DNA of 64,000 bases from Propionivibrio soli (lineage in GTDB: Bacteria; Pseudomonadota; Gammaproteobacteria; Burkholderiales; Rhodocyclaceae), in the NCBI RefSeq assembly GCF_025770765.1, contig NZ_JANZKY010000006.1, forward strand, positions 186,001 through 250,000, in the 5' to 3' direction. This document shows positions 36,148 through 45,461 of the stretch, one piece after another. The position numbers and the translations under genes were made by a program. Numbering within the stretch: position 1 is the stretch's first letter; every line of letters begins with the position of its first letter. The notes under the pieces were generated by a model that ran no database searches, was not told the DNA's origin, and worked only from the letters and a program-made list of their open reading frames with translations.

Positions 36148-37588
36148 AGTCCCGGTCCGGCGATTCAGTCTTCGCAAACGCGTTGCGTGGCGACTGATAC
36201 CACCGCTCGCTGTCATTTTGTTGATCAATGCGTTTTGGTCGTACATCAGTTCCGTAGATGCGGCCAATCGCGCCTACGACCGTTCCCTCACGGCCTCGTT
36301 GAAAAGCATTGCCGAAAGCATCCACGCGACAGAAGGCCGTATTACCGTCGACATCCCCTATTCAGCGTTGGACATTTTCGAGACTGGCTCTCAGGAGCGG
36401 GTGTATTACGCCATCATCGGCCCTGACGGCCGATGCCTTACGGGCTACGATGACCTACCGCTGCCTTGGGTCGCGATCCGAGACGATGAGGATCCGCCCC
36501 TGCCGCCCATTGCAGAGCGTGGGAGTGACCCTGTGGTCGTGGACGTGATGTATCGCGACCAGCCTATCCGACTTGCCGCTGTCGAGAAACGCCTATACGA
36601 CCCCGAACTTGCGGGTGGGGATAACGTGACAGTACTTTTCGCCGAAACCACCGAGGCCCGTTCTCGGCTTGCCTTCAGCCTTTTCATGGAAAGCCTGCGA
36701 CCGCAGTTGCTGCTTATTTCCGGCGGTCTCTTTCTCGTGGCCATCGTCTTGGCGAGCGCCTTCCGGCCATTGCTCGATCTGCGCGACACAATACGCCAGC
36801 GCAACGAAGAGGACCTTATTCCCGTCTCCCCGAATAACGTCCCCAACGAACTTTTGCCCCTCGTTGACGCCATCAATTACCACATGGCGCGGCTCGCGAA
36901 GCTTTTGCAGGCGCGCCGTCGGTTCCTTGCCGATGCGGCACACCAGATCCGTACGCCGCTGACGGTGCTTGGCGCTCAAGCGGAGTATGGACAACGGCAG
37001 AATGACCCAGATGAGATGCGCCGTACCTTCAGGAGCCTGACGGACACCATTCGCAGTACGCAACGGATGTCGAACCAGATGTTGACGCTGGCGCTTGCCG
37101 AACCGGCGAACGGTATCGTGCAAGAGTTCGCGCGCCTCGACTTCGCCGAGTTGGTTCGAGATGTGGCCGGGGAACTGGCCACTCTCGCGCAAAAAAAGAA
37201 CATCGACCTTTCGTTCGACGGTGCGGCGTCGGCCGCTTTCGTGGCTGGGAATGCGACGCTTCTACGGGAGATGGTCTCCAACGTCATCGACAATGCGCTT
37301 CGATACACGCAGGATAACGGGCGGGTCACGTTGCACGTCGCTGTCGTCGGCGAATCGGTGTTGCTGCGCATCGTCGACAATGGTCCCGGCATTCCTCGGC
37401 ACGAAAGAGACAAAGTCTTTCAGCGTTTCTATCGCATCCTCGGCCACGGAGATTCGGGCGGCAGCGGTCTCGGTCTGGCGATCGTTCGAGAAATATGTTG
37501 GGCGCACCGGGGCCAGATCACGCTCGGCGAAGACGAGAGCGGGCACGGGTTGGCGGTGGAGATTACGCTGCCGTTTGCCAGCGCTTGA
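36131..37588 (+). CDS. tctE: TctE-like sensor histidine kinase
   Basis: A 485-residue kinase with two membrane segments (about 30 and 180-200 of the protein) around a periplasmic sensor domain of the TctE N type, a HAMP-like linker, H-box DAAHQIRTPL, N-box VSNVIDNALRYT, and ATP-binding motifs DNGPGIP and GSGLGLAI. A GTG two codons earlier is possible. It pairs with the overlapping response regulator. The ligand is likely a tri- or dicarboxylate, judging by the tct neighbours. Confidence 0.9.
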   Translation: MSTNTEVPVRRFSLRKRVAWRLIPPLAVILLINAFWSYISSVDAANRAYDRSLTASLKSIAESIHATEGRITVDIPYSALDIFETGSQERVYYAIIGPDGRCLTGYDDLPLPWVAIRDDEDPPLPPIAERGSDPVVVDVMYRDQPIRLAAVEKRLYDPELAGGDNVTVLFAETTEARSRLAFSLFMESLRPQLLLISGGLFLVAIVLASAFRPLLDLRDTIRQRNEEDLIPVSPNNVPNELLPLVDAINYHMARLAKLLQARRRFLADAAHQIRTPLTVLGAQAEYGQRQNDPDEMRRTFRSLTDTIRSTQRMSNQMLTLALAEPANGIVQEFARLDFAELVRDVAGELATLAQKKNIDLSFDGAASAAFVAGNATLLREMVSNVIDNALRYTQDNGRVTLHVAVVGESVLLRIVDNGPGIPRHERDKVFQRFYRILGHGDSGGSGLGLAIVREICWAHRGQITLGEDESGHGLAVEITLPFASA

Positions 37589-37654
37589 TCGACGCTTCTC
37601 GCGGCACTTGACCTGCGCAGGACCATCGCCAAGCGTGATGTCGTCTAACGCTGC

Positions 37655-38011
37655 TTACTTCGTTGTCTTCGCTTTCCGAATCGCTTCAGCCAACTGCCGC
37701 TTTTGCGCGGGATCGAGCTTGTCGATGTTCTTCTTCCAACCGTAGTTCGCGTAGTTCGCCTGCACGAACTGCCATCCTGCCGGGCCATAGGCGTCGACGC
37801 TGGCTTTGAGTTTGGGAACCGATTCGACGATGGCACGGAACTTGTTCCAGGGCAGCTTCTGCAGGTCAGATTCCATTTGCTGACTGGTGGGCTCTGCCGC
37901 CTTGGCGGCAGGGGCGGGAAGCGGCTTTTCGGCCGTTGTCCTGGCGTAGCCCGATACTGGTGCGACCACGGCGGCGAGGAGGACTATGGAAAAAATGTAC
38001 GTCTTCATCAT
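37655..38011 (-). CDS. Small exported protein of unknown function
   Basis: A 118-residue protein with an N-terminal signal peptide (about residues 1-24), an Ala/Pro-rich linker, and a compact Trp/Tyr-containing helical domain (PWNKFRAIVESVP, YGPAGWQFVQANY, then a basic C-terminal helix). No cysteines or enzyme motif are visible. It is oriented like the CopD-like gene 42 bp upstream and may share its transcript. I do not recognise its function. Confidence 0.7.
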   Translation of the reverse strand: MMKTYIFSIVLLAAVVAPVSGYARTTAEKPLPAPAAKAAEPTSQQMESDLQKLPWNKFRAIVESVPKLKASVDAYGPAGWQFVQANYANYGWKKNIDKLDPAQKRQLAEAIRKAKTTK

Positions 38012-38053
38012 GGGGAGTCTAGCAGCCGTTTCCGGATGCGTTTTTGTTTTGCG

Positions 38054-38515
38054 TCAGCTAATAAGGCGGCCGAGCGTGGCGACGGCAATCGTGGCAATAC
38101 CCAGGAAGAGGTTCAAACCAACCATGCGCCGGATTCGATTGAGCGCCGCGCCGCCGGCTTTCCAGTCTTCGTTCTCAACCGCCTGTTGCAAGGCCGCGTA
38201 TGGCCAGTTGGCAACATAAACGAAAATCAGCATCATAACGGCGCCGACAACGAGCATGATCAACCAGTTTACCGGGGTGGCGCTTAATCCACGATGCCCA
38301 AACATCACGATACCGCTGATTGCGACCAGAGTGACTGCCCACCATACCCAGAAGAAAAACCGGGCCAGCACGCCGCACCATAACGGAAGGCGTTGTTTCG
38401 GCTCGAACAGTTCGACGGCCGTCGGGCGCAGGCAGAAATAGGCGAAAAACATGCCGCCCACCCAGACGGCGACGCCGACGATGTGCATGAAGAGCAGCAC
38501 GGGCTGGATATTCAA
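38054..38515 (-). CDS. CopD-like integral membrane protein
   Basis: A 153-residue protein with four membrane segments and two His-containing helices (FMHIVGVAVWVGG, MFGHRGL), the CopD/DUF family pattern of possible haem or copper ligation. I chose the TTG at 38515, which overlaps the stop of the upstream gene in TTGA; reading further upstream gives only charged, non-protein-like sequence. Function is unknown; a role in copper or redox balance is plausible from the family. Confidence 0.75.
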   Translation of the reverse strand: MNIQPVLLFMHIVGVAVWVGGMFFAYFCLRPTAVELFEPKQRLPLWCGVLARFFFWVWWAVTLVAISGIVMFGHRGLSATPVNWLIMLVVGAVMMLIFVYVANWPYAALQQAVENEDWKAGGAALNRIRRMVGLNLFLGIATIAVATLGRLIS

Positions 38516-39354
38516 GCCGCTTCCCCCGTGCCAGTAGTCGTCTCTTGCCCGCTTGCCGCCCCGAGCGCCGCGAGCCGCCCGCGCATCTTCTGCCAATGCG
38601 TGCCTTCCCAGTAGACGCGTTGGCAGACGTCGCAAGTCGAGAAGCGACTGTGCCGTTCACGGATGCGTTCGGGCAGCCGGGTAGCCACGAGCTCCTTGGC
38701 CACGGGGTGCAAAGGTGCGTTGCATTCCATGCACAGTGAGAACGGACGCATGCTGCTTGCAAGATCGAGGCGCCTGACGATTTCTTCCAGCTGCGCCTCG
38801 GCTGTCAGCGCGCGCACGTAGCACCCATGCGTGATTCCCCGGCGCTTCAGGAGCTCGCGGTCGCGGGTGAGGACAATGCGTTTTTCAGCCTCGGCGAGGT
38901 GCTCGATTTCGTCGTCTGCGATCGGGTTCGCATAGACAGTGTCGAACCCGGCCATGCGTAGTCCACGGGCCAGGGCGCCGAGGTGCGCATCGGCGACAAA
39001 GCGTGTATTTCGGAGCGGGTAAGGGCGCAAGCGGAGCAACGGCCGTATGTCGAACGCTTCGAACTTCGGGTATACGGCGACGCGGTCGCCGGGGTGAATC
39101 CGCTGCTCCAGGCTCACCGAGGCGCCGTTGATCAGGATGAGCTCGATTTCCGTGTGTGGGACACCGAGCGTTTCGACGATGTGCCGCACGGGAGCGTCGG
39201 GCGGGCAGGCGAATTCGAAATCGTGGCGGCGAAATACCGGTGGCAGAAAGTCGTTCAACTCTTCGTAAAAACGGAAGGTCACTTGCACGAGTCCGGAGCC
39301 CGAAGTCTTCTGGGACGGTGAGAGTGGGTGGACGGCATTGATTTGGCTTGGCAT
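38512..39354 (-). CDS. Ubiquitin-like/ThiS-like domain fused to Mut7-C RNase domain
   Basis: A 280-residue protein. The first ~90 residues (after a short tail) form a beta-grasp, ThiS/MoaD-like domain (FRFYEELNDFLPP; LINGASVSL; GDRVAVYP). The rest is a Mut7-C domain: a PIN-like fold with DAHLGALARGLRMAGFD and LTRDRELL, and a C-terminal zinc ribbon with CMECN and CDVCQ pairs. Such fusions are predicted RNases. AAGGAA before ATG 39354 supports the start. It is translationally coupled to the CopD-like gene. Cellular targets are unknown. Confidence 0.85.
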   Translation of the reverse strand: MPSQINAVHPLSPSQKTSGSGLVQVTFRFYEELNDFLPPVFRRHDFEFACPPDAPVRHIVETLGVPHTEIELILINGASVSLEQRIHPGDRVAVYPKFEAFDIRPLLRLRPYPLRNTRFVADAHLGALARGLRMAGFDTVYANPIADDEIEHLAEAEKRIVLTRDRELLKRRGITHGCYVRALTAEAQLEEIVRRLDLASSMRPFSLCMECNAPLHPVAKELVATRLPERIRERHSRFSTCDVCQRVYWEGTHWQKMRGRLAALGAASGQETTTGTGEAA

Positions 39355-39516
39355 GGCGAATTCCTTGGTGGCCGCGGGGAGTCTCAGAAGATGACGAGGA
39401 GGAAGAGTACCAAGCCCCCAACTTCGCTCCGGCAACGGTGGCTCGGCCACGCACCGGGCAGAGAGCGCTTAGAAAGCGGCACTCATGGACGGTTCCGCAG
39501 CGACTTGAACTCCCAC

Positions 39517-40482
39517 CTACACCGGCGCTCCCGCCAGGCGCGACCGCGATCCCGTGCGACCCGGGGCCCCGTTCTTCATTGCCGCCGGCTCGCACTGCCG
39601 GAAAAGCTCGGACAGCAGTTCGAACTCGGCGCCATGCGCGGTGGTTGACCTCGTCACAAGCGCGATGACCCTTTTTGGGCTCGGTTCCGCCACGGGCTTG
39701 GCCAACAGAGCGGGACTGTCGGTCAGACCGCTCTTCACTGCCATTTCTGGCACCAGTCCGATGCCGAGTCCCGATTCGACCATCTGCACCATGGTCAGCA
39801 GGCTGGTCGCCTCCAGTGACAGGTCCGACTTGCCGAGCGTCTTTCCGCAAGCTTGCAACGCATGCTCACGCAGGCAGTGGCCCTCCTCGAGCAGCAAGAG
39901 ACGATCGGTTGAAAGACGCTCGGGGTCGACCGTTCGTCCTTGCACTTCCGGGTCGTTCCGCCGCCCGACGACCCAGATGCTGTCGTCGAACAATACTTTT
40001 ACCCGCAGATCGCCCGTCTCATAAGGTAATGCAATCAGCGCGAAATCGAGGTCGCCATCGTTGATACGCTGCACCAGATTCGCCGTCAGGTCTTCGCGCA
40101 ACGCCAACCGCAGCTTCGGATACCGCTCACGCAACAGTGGCAGCCATTGCGGCAGGACGAAAGGCGCGATGGTCGGAATGATGCCCAGGCGGAGGGTTCC
40201 CGTCATCGGTTCCGCTGCGCGCGCCGCAAACTCGGAAAGATCGTGCGCGGCTGACAGGATGGCGCGTGCGCGGACCACGACCTCCTGGCCGATGTCCGTC
40301 ATCATTACCTTTTGCCGATTACGCTCGACGAGCTGCACGCCGAGGGCTTGTTCGAGTTCCTTGAGTCCGGCGCTCAACGTGGACTGGGTAACGAAGCAAG
40401 CATCGGCGGCGCGGGTGAAATTCAACAGCTCCGAAAGAACCACCAGATAGTGAAGCTGTTTGAGCGAGGGAAGGGCGGCCAT
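39517..40482 (-). CDS. oxyR: OxyR, hydrogen peroxide-sensing LysR regulator
   Basis: A 321-residue LysR-type protein with N-terminal winged helix (residues 5-65) and the redox pair Cys203 and Cys212 in GHCLREHALQAC, spaced as Cys199/Cys208 of E. coli OxyR. Peroxide oxidises the pair and switches on defence genes. It diverges from dps, a classic OxyR target, which supports the name. The last ~25 residues are basic and probably disordered. Confidence 0.93.
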   Translation of the reverse strand: MAALPSLKQLHYLVVLSELLNFTRAADACFVTQSTLSAGLKELEQALGVQLVERNRQKVMMTDIGQEVVVRARAILSAAHDLSEFAARAAEPMTGTLRLGIIPTIAPFVLPQWLPLLRERYPKLRLALREDLTANLVQRINDGDLDFALIALPYETGDLRVKVLFDDSIWVVGRRNDPEVQGRTVDPERLSTDRLLLLEEGHCLREHALQACGKTLGKSDLSLEATSLLTMVQMVESGLGIGLVPEMAVKSGLTDSPALLAKPVAEPSPKRVIALVTRSTTAHGAEFELLSELFRQCEPAAMKNGAPGRTGSRSRLAGAPV

Positions 40483-40521
40483 GGCGTTTATTCAGATGCC
40501 GGAGTTTGATCGGGGAAATCG

Positions 40522-40527
40522 ATTATA
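40522..40527 (-). promoter_or_regulatory. -10 element (TATAAT) of oxyR
   Basis: The minus strand carries a perfect TATAAT about 40 bp upstream of the oxyR ATG. The -35 region is weak, as is common where OxyR represses its own gene from an overlapping site. OxyR-type half-sites (ATAG/CTAT) are only partly matched nearby. Confidence 0.45.
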
Positions 40528-40544
40528 AGTTGGAAAACTATTCA

Positions 40545-40574
40545 TTGGACCGCTTCCGGATCACGGACTACATT
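40545..40574 (+). promoter_or_regulatory. Candidate sigma-70 promoter for dps
   Basis: TTGGAC and TACATT are separated by 18 bp on the plus strand. The resulting leader would be about 260 nt, which is long. OxyR activation could explain a weak -35. No better promoter is visible closer to the gene. Confidence 0.3.
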
Positions 40575-40838
40575 GAGCGCATGTCAGCCAGCGGGAGAAA
40601 ACGTGATGCGCGGAAAGATCGATGGCATTCGTGTCCATATCCGGCACGCCAGCCCGGGCAGAATGATCAGGCTGTGCGCCGGTGCCGGGATCAACGTTTT
40701 CGGGGCGGTTTTGATCGCTCGCCATGTGCTGCATTTGCAGGGTTTCTCGGTATGATGCAGACAAGCGCTATTTGCTTGCCCCCTGACCCGTGGAAACTCG
40801 GAGCTTTAACTGGATTACTTAACAAAGGAGAAGCAACA
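40575..40838 (+). other. Long leader upstream of dps, no gene seen
   Basis: The oxyR-dps gap is 356 bp. This stretch stays open in the dps frame, but the translation before ATG 40839 is not Dps-like and the only strong ribosome-binding site (AAAGGAG, 40825 region) serves that ATG. I see no RNA gene or strong hairpin. It could be a regulatory leader. Confidence 0.4.
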
Positions 40839-41333
40839 ATGAAAGCAAAGAAAGCAAAGACTCCATCTCTCAATATCGGCATTAGCGACTCGGATCGGGC
40901 GAAGATCGTGCACGGTTTGTCGACGTTGCTTGCCGACAGCTTCTCGCTCTATTTGATGACGCACAATTTCCACTGGAACGTGACCGGGCCACAGTTCAAC
41001 AGCCTGCATACGATGTTCATGGACCAGTACACGGAACAGTGGAACGCCCTGGACATCATTGCCGAGCGTATCCGCGCGCTCGGCTACCCGGCCCCGGGAA
41101 CGTTCAAGGAATACCAGAAGCTGACGTCCATCAAGGAAGTCGAAGGCACGCCGAAGGCCGAGGAGATGGTGCGTCATCTGGTTGCGGCGCAGGAAGCCAC
41201 GGCACGCACGGCGCGTAGCCTGTTTCCGGTTGTTGAGGCGGCTAACGACCAGCCGACGGCGGACCTTCTGACGCAACGCCTCGAAATACACGAGAAGACC
41301 GCTTGGATGCTGCGCAGCGTCCTCGACGTTTGA
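40839..41333 (+). CDS. dps: Dps, DNA-binding ferritin-like protein
   Basis: A 164-residue Dps with a Lys-rich N-terminal tail (MKAKKAKTP) suited to DNA binding, and the ferroxidase-site motif HNFHWNVTGPQF with the later DQYTEQWNALDIIAERIRALG helix. It forms dodecamers that oxidise iron with peroxide and shield DNA. The divergent OxyR gene is its probable activator. AAAGGAG precedes the start at proper spacing. Confidence 0.96.
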   Translation: MKAKKAKTPSLNIGISDSDRAKIVHGLSTLLADSFSLYLMTHNFHWNVTGPQFNSLHTMFMDQYTEQWNALDIIAERIRALGYPAPGTFKEYQKLTSIKEVEGTPKAEEMVRHLVAAQEATARTARSLFPVVEAANDQPTADLLTQRLEIHEKTAWMLRSVLDV

Positions 41334-41350
41334 TCAGTTGAAGCGTACTT

Positions 41351-41390
41351 CGTCGGCTGACTTGGGCGATTTCTGCACCGTCAGCCGACG
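41351..41390. terminator. Dyad at the convergent ends of dps and hisC
   Basis: A perfect 10-bp inverted repeat, CGTCGGCTGA (41351-41360) and TCAGCCGACG (41381-41390), encloses a 20-nt loop and overlaps the last codons and stop of hisC. No T-run follows on either strand, so it is at best a weak or factor-assisted terminator, or an mRNA-stabilising hairpin. Confidence 0.45.
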
Positions 41391-42457
41391 ATGCTACGCA
41401 GGGCGTCGACCAGGACGCCGCACTGGGTATCGGTGCCCACCGTGATGCGTAGAAACTGATCGATACGCGGCTGTTTGAAGTGCCGCACGATGATGCTGCG
41501 GCGCCGCAATTCAGCGGCGAGTTCGCCTCCGTCGTGCCGAGGGTGGCGGGCGAAGATAAAGTTGGCGGCGGAAGGCAGCACGTCGAAGCCGAGCGTGGCC
41601 AGATCAGATACCAGCCGTTCGCGGCTCTTCATGACCGCCCGCCGTGTCGTTTCCAGATAGCCCCCGTCTTGCATCGCCGCGCTTGCGCCGGCGATCGCCA
41701 CACGATCGAGCGGGTACGAGTTGAAGCTGTTCTTCACGCGCTCAAGCGCTTCGATCAATGCTGCGTCGCCAACGGCGTAGCCGATGCGAAGACCGGCCAG
41801 TGCGTGCGACTTCGAAAGCGTTCGAATGATCAAAAGATTCGGATAGCGATTCACCAAGCTGATTGCCGTTTCGCCTCCGAAGTCGACGTAGGCTTCGTCG
41901 ATTACGACGACGCTATCTCGGTGCGCCGCAACGAGCCGCTCGATATCGGTGCTCGCCAGCGCGAGGCCGGTCGGGGCGTTGGGATTGGCGATAATGATGC
42001 CGCCGTTTTCCCGTGCGTAATCGGCGACGCTTATCTCGAAATTGGCGCCGAGCGGTATTGCGCACCGCTTGATGCCATACAACTCGCAATACACCGGATA
42101 GAAGCTGTATGTAATGTCCGGCATAAGGACGGGAGCGTCGTGCTTGAGCAGGCCCAGAAAGGCGTGCGCGAGGACCTCGTCCGATCCGTTACCGACGAAC
42201 ACTTGCGTTCGCGAGATGCCAAATTCCGCGAAATGGTCGGCGATGGCTTGCTTGAGCCTGTCAGCATTGGGGTCGGGATAGAGGCGCAACGCAGCGCCGT
42301 CATTGCCTAACTCCTCCTGGATCGCCGCGATGACCCGTGGCGAGGGCGGATACGGGTTCTCGTTGGTGTTCAGTTTGACGAGGTTCGGGAGTTTTGGTTG
42401 TTCTCCCGGAACATAAGGCGTCAAGGTGTGGACGAAAGGGCTCCAGTACTGGCTCAT
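41381..42457 (-). CDS. hisC: Histidinol-phosphate aminotransferase HisC
   Basis: A 358-residue PLP enzyme of fold type I. Motifs are [11 protein letters not shown] near residue 30, [25 protein letters not shown] and the PLP-binding Lys in [16 protein letters not shown]. It transaminates imidazole acetol phosphate in histidine synthesis. It faces away from the other his genes and diverges from hisB; in related genomes it lies between hisD and hisB on the same strand. Confidence 0.95.
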   Translation of the reverse strand: MSQYWSPFVHTLTPYVPGEQPKLPNLVKLNTNENPYPPSPRVIAAIQEELGNDGAALRLYPDPNADRLKQAIADHFAEFGISRTQVFVGNGSDEVLAHAFLGLLKHDAPVLMPDITYSFYPVYCELYGIKRCAIPLGANFEISVADYARENGGIIIANPNAPTGLALASTDIERLVAAHRDSVVVIDEAYVDFGGETAISLVNRYPNLLIIRTLSKSHALAGLRIGYAVGDAALIEALERVKNSFNSYPLDRVAIAGASAAMQDGGYLETTRRAVMKSRERLVSDLATLGFDVLPSAANFIFARHPRHDGGELAAELRRRSIIVRHFKQPRIDQFLRITVGTDTQCGVLVDALRSIVG

Positions 42458-42495
42458 GATCGGCTCGCGGGCTGGGATGCAGCGAAAGAATGAAA

Positions 42496-42504
42496 TGGTA
42501 TCAT
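42496..42504 (+). promoter_or_regulatory. Candidate extended -10 promoter of hisB operon
   Basis: TGGTATCAT matches TG-n-TATCAT about 85 nt upstream of the hisB ATG. No -35 is clear. Since hisB is cut off from hisG-hisD here, it needs a promoter in this gap. Confidence 0.35.
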
Positions 42505-42590
42505 GCGCCGTACCCGCTCCCCTTTCTCGGAAGGCGCCAATACGCTAGATTGCGCGGGCTTGAGGTCGTGTCAATTATCACGGGGTTGTC

Positions 42591-43178
42591 ATGCGGCAGG
42601 CAGAAATCAGTAGGAATACTCTGGAAACCCGAATCACCGTGCGTCTGGATCTGGAAGGCACGGGAACAGGGAAGTTCGCCACCGGGGTTCCGTTTCTCGA
42701 CCACATGCTCGATCAGGTGGCGCGCCACGGCATGATCGACCTCGAAATCGAAGCGCAGGGTGACCTGCATATCGACGCTCATCACACTGTTGAGGACATC
42801 GGCATCACCTTCGGGCAGGCCCTCGCCAAGGCGCTTGGAGACAAGAAGGGCCTGCGTCGCTACGGCCACGCCTATGTGCCTCTGGATGAGGCGCTGTCGC
42901 GCGTCGTCATCGACCTTTCCGGGCGGCCTGGCCTTGAATTCCACGTGGACTTCAAGCGCGCAATGATCGGCGCGTTCGATGTGGACCTCGTTCACGAATT
43001 CTTCCAGGGGCTCACCAACCACGCGTTGATCTCCTTGCATATCGACAACCTGCGCGGCGAGAACGCACACCATCAGGCAGAAACGGTCTTCAAGGCGTTC
43101 GGTCGGGCATTGCGCCTGGCTGTCGAAGCGGATCCTCGGTCGAGCGGAGCGATCCCGTCGACGAAAGGAGCGCTCTGA
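42591..43178 (+). CDS. hisB: Imidazoleglycerol-phosphate dehydratase HisB
   Basis: A 195-residue monofunctional dehydratase (no histidinol phosphatase domain as in E. coli). Manganese ligands lie in [23 protein letters not shown] and ENAHHQAE. It begins the run hisB-H-A-F-I-E. The stop TGA shares bases with the hisH ATG (TGATG). Confidence 0.96.
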   Translation: MRQAEISRNTLETRITVRLDLEGTGTGKFATGVPFLDHMLDQVARHGMIDLEIEAQGDLHIDAHHTVEDIGITFGQALAKALGDKKGLRRYGHAYVPLDEALSRVVIDLSGRPGLEFHVDFKRAMIGAFDVDLVHEFFQGLTNHALISLHIDNLRGENAHHQAETVFKAFGRALRLAVEADPRSSGAIPSTKGAL

Positions 43179-43834
43179 TGGCTGGACTGGCGCAGAAGGA
43201 GAAGGTCGCGGTCGTCGATTACGGCATGGGAAACCTGCGTTCGGTCTGGCAGGCGCTCGTTCATGTCGGCGGTCAGTGCGAGGTGACCGTCACAGCGGAC
43301 CCCGAGGCGGTGGTGGCGGCGGATCGTGTCGTGTTTCCCGGCCAAGGGGCGATGCCCGACTGCATGCGCGAGCTCGAAGCTCGCGGCCTGCGTCAAGCGG
43401 TGCTCGATGCCGCACGCTGCAAACCTTTCCTCGGCATCTGCATCGGTTTGCAGATGCTGTTCGAACACAGCGAGGAAGGCGACGTGCCGGGGTTGGGCGT
43501 CTTTGCCGGCAAGGTTCGCCGCTTTCCCGCCGAGCGCATGCTCGGTGCGCAGGGAAACAAGCTGAAAGTACCGCATATGGGATGGAACGAAGTAACCCAT
43601 ACCCGGTCACACCCGCTTTGGAATGACATTGACGATGGCGCGCGCTTCTACTTCGTTCATAGCTACTATGTCGATCCGGTCGAACGCTCCTTCATTGCAG
43701 GCACGACTGACTACGGTATCCCCTTTACCAGTGCGGTGGCGCGGGATAATATCTTTGCTATTCAATGCCATCCGGAAAAAAGCGCTCAGGCGGGACTCAC
43801 CTTGCTCGCCAACTTCATCCGATGGAAGCCCTGA
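43178..43834 (+). CDS. hisH: Imidazole glycerol phosphate synthase glutaminase subunit HisH
   Basis: A 218-residue class I glutaminase. The nucleophile Cys is in FLGICIGLQML and the His/Glu pair is in AIQCHPEKS. It feeds ammonia to HisF to build the imidazole ring. It overlaps hisB by one base. An 88-bp gap follows before hisA. Confidence 0.96.
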   Translation: MAGLAQKEKVAVVDYGMGNLRSVWQALVHVGGQCEVTVTADPEAVVAADRVVFPGQGAMPDCMRELEARGLRQAVLDAARCKPFLGICIGLQMLFEHSEEGDVPGLGVFAGKVRRFPAERMLGAQGNKLKVPHMGWNEVTHTRSHPLWNDIDDGARFYFVHSYYVDPVERSFIAGTTDYGIPFTSAVARDNIFAIQCHPEKSAQAGLTLLANFIRWKP

Positions 43835-43922
43835 TCGGCCAGTGAGTACCGTTATCGCAGGTTCTCTTTTGTAGATCCTCTTTCGCAGCCCCTTTTCCCA
43901 CCACCACTCTCGTTTTTCTAAC

Positions 43923-44687
43923 ATGCTGATCATTCCCGCGATTGACCTGAAAGACGGCCAATGTGTGCGTCTTAAGCAGGGACTCATGGACGAGGCAACC
44001 GTTTTTTCGAACACTCCCGGCGCACAGGCTGCGCACTGGCTGGAGCAGGGAGCACGCCGCCTGCATGTCGTGGACCTGAACGGCGCGTTTGCCGGCAAGC
44101 CCAAGAACGCCAACGCCATCAAGGAGATCGTACAGGCGGTTGATGGAGAGATTCCGATCCAGCTCGGCGGCGGCATCCGCGACCTGGATACCATCGAGCG
44201 CTGCCTCGACGATGGCGTCAGCTACGTGATCATCGGTACGGCGGCCGTCAAGAATCCAGGCTTCCTTCATGACGCCTGCGGTGCCTTTCCCGGACAGATC
44301 ATCGTCGGTCTCGACGCCAAGGACGGCAAGGTCGCGGTCGATGGCTGGTCCAAACTGACCGGCCACGACGTCATCGATCTGGCGAAGAAGTGCGAAGATT
44401 ATGGCGTCGAAGCGATCATCTACACCGATATCGGGCGCGACGGCATGCTCACCGGAATCAACATCGAGGCAACCGTCAAGCTGGCGCAGTCCTTGCGCAT
44501 ACCCGTCATCGCAAGCGGTGGCCTGTCGTCGATCGAAGACATCCGGGCGTTATGTGCCGTCGAGTTTGAGGGCATCTCAGGGACGATCGCCGGACGAGCG
44601 ATCTACGACGGTTCGCTCGATTTTTCCGCCGCGCAGGCGGAAGCCGACCGCATGGCGGAAGGCGAACTCAACGTCCAGCAAGACTAG
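43923..44687 (+). CDS. hisA: ProFAR isomerase HisA
   Basis: A 254-residue beta/alpha barrel. The catalytic Asp is in [14 protein letters not shown], the second acid in [10 protein letters not shown]. It isomerises ProFAR to PRFAR. No Shine-Dalgarno sequence is seen; the upstream 88 bp is pyrimidine-rich. It is homologous to HisF, which follows after 12 bp. Confidence 0.96.
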   Translation: MLIIPAIDLKDGQCVRLKQGLMDEATVFSNTPGAQAAHWLEQGARRLHVVDLNGAFAGKPKNANAIKEIVQAVDGEIPIQLGGGIRDLDTIERCLDDGVSYVIIGTAAVKNPGFLHDACGAFPGQIIVGLDAKDGKVAVDGWSKLTGHDVIDLAKKCEDYGVEAIIYTDIGRDGMLTGINIEATVKLAQSLRIPVIASGGLSSIEDIRALCAVEFEGISGTIAGRAIYDGSLDFSAAQAEADRMAEGELNVQQD

Positions 44688-44699
44688 CGGATATTCATC

Positions 44700-45461
44700 T
44701 TGGGCTTAGCCAAACGCATCATCCCCTGCCTGGATGTCACGGCCGGTAGGGTTGTCAAGGGAACCAACTTCGTCGAATTGCGCGATGCCGGGGACCCCGT
44801 GGAAATTGCGCGCCGTTACGACGCACAGGGTGCCGACGAAATTACCTTCCTCGACATCACGGCTTCGTCCGACCAGCGCGACATCATCCTGAATGTCGTT
44901 GAAGCTTGTGCAGCACAGGTCTTCATTCCGCTGACCGTGGGCGGCGGTGTGCGTACGGTAGCTGACGTGCGCCGGTTGCTCAATGCCGGGGCGGACAAGG
45001 TGAGCATGAACACCGCCGCGGTCAACAACCCCGATCTTGTCGCCGAAGCATCGGCCAAGGTGGGGAATCAGTGCATCGTCGTAGCGATCGACGCCAAACA
45101 GGTGGCCCCCGGCCAGTGGGAGGTGTTTACTCACGGCGGTCGCAACCGCACCGGTATCGGCGCCGTGGAGTGGGCGGAACGTGTGCAGCAACTCGGTGCT
45201 GGCGAAATTCTGCTAACCAGCATGGATCGTGACGGCACGAAGAACGGTTTCGACTTGCCCCTGACGCGTGCAGTGGCGGACGCGGTCGACATTCCGGTAA
45301 TCGCCAGTGGCGGTGTCGGCAATCTTCAGCACTTGGCCGATGGAGTCACACAGGGCGGCGCAGACGCGGTTCTCGCCGCCAGCATCTTCCATTTCGGCGA
45401 ATACACCGTACGCGAAGCCAAGGAGTTCATGCGCGATCGTGGCATCGAGGTACGCCTGTGA
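44700..45461 (+). CDS. hisF: Imidazole glycerol phosphate synthase cyclase subunit HisF
   Basis: A 253-residue barrel that pairs with HisH. Catalytic aspartates lie in [15 protein letters not shown] and [13 protein letters not shown]. The start is TTG 44700, which gives the conserved [12 protein letters not shown]-terminus. The end overlaps hisI by 4 bp. Confidence 0.95.
   Translation: MGLAKRIIPCLDVTAGRVVKGTNFVELRDAGDPVEIARRYDAQGADEITFLDITASSDQRDIILNVVEACAAQVFIPLTVGGGVRTVADVRRLLNAGADKVSMNTAAVNNPDLVAEASAKVGNQCIVVAIDAKQVAPGQWEVFTHGGRNRTGIGAVEWAERVQQLGAGEILLTSMDRDGTKNGFDLPLTRAVADAVDIPVIASGGVGNLQHLADGVTQGGADAVLAASIFHFGEYTVREAKEFMRDRGIEVRL

Noticed and set aside
40505-40560. Full OxyR site (four ATAG/CTAT half-sites) between oxyR and dps
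   Set aside because: Only one CTAT and a partial ATAA are present with wrong spacing, so I report only the promoter elements.
40506-40838. N-terminal extension of Dps from an upstream in-frame start
   Set aside because: The ribosome-binding site and the Lys-rich N-terminus clearly place the start at 40839, and the upstream translation is not Dps-like.
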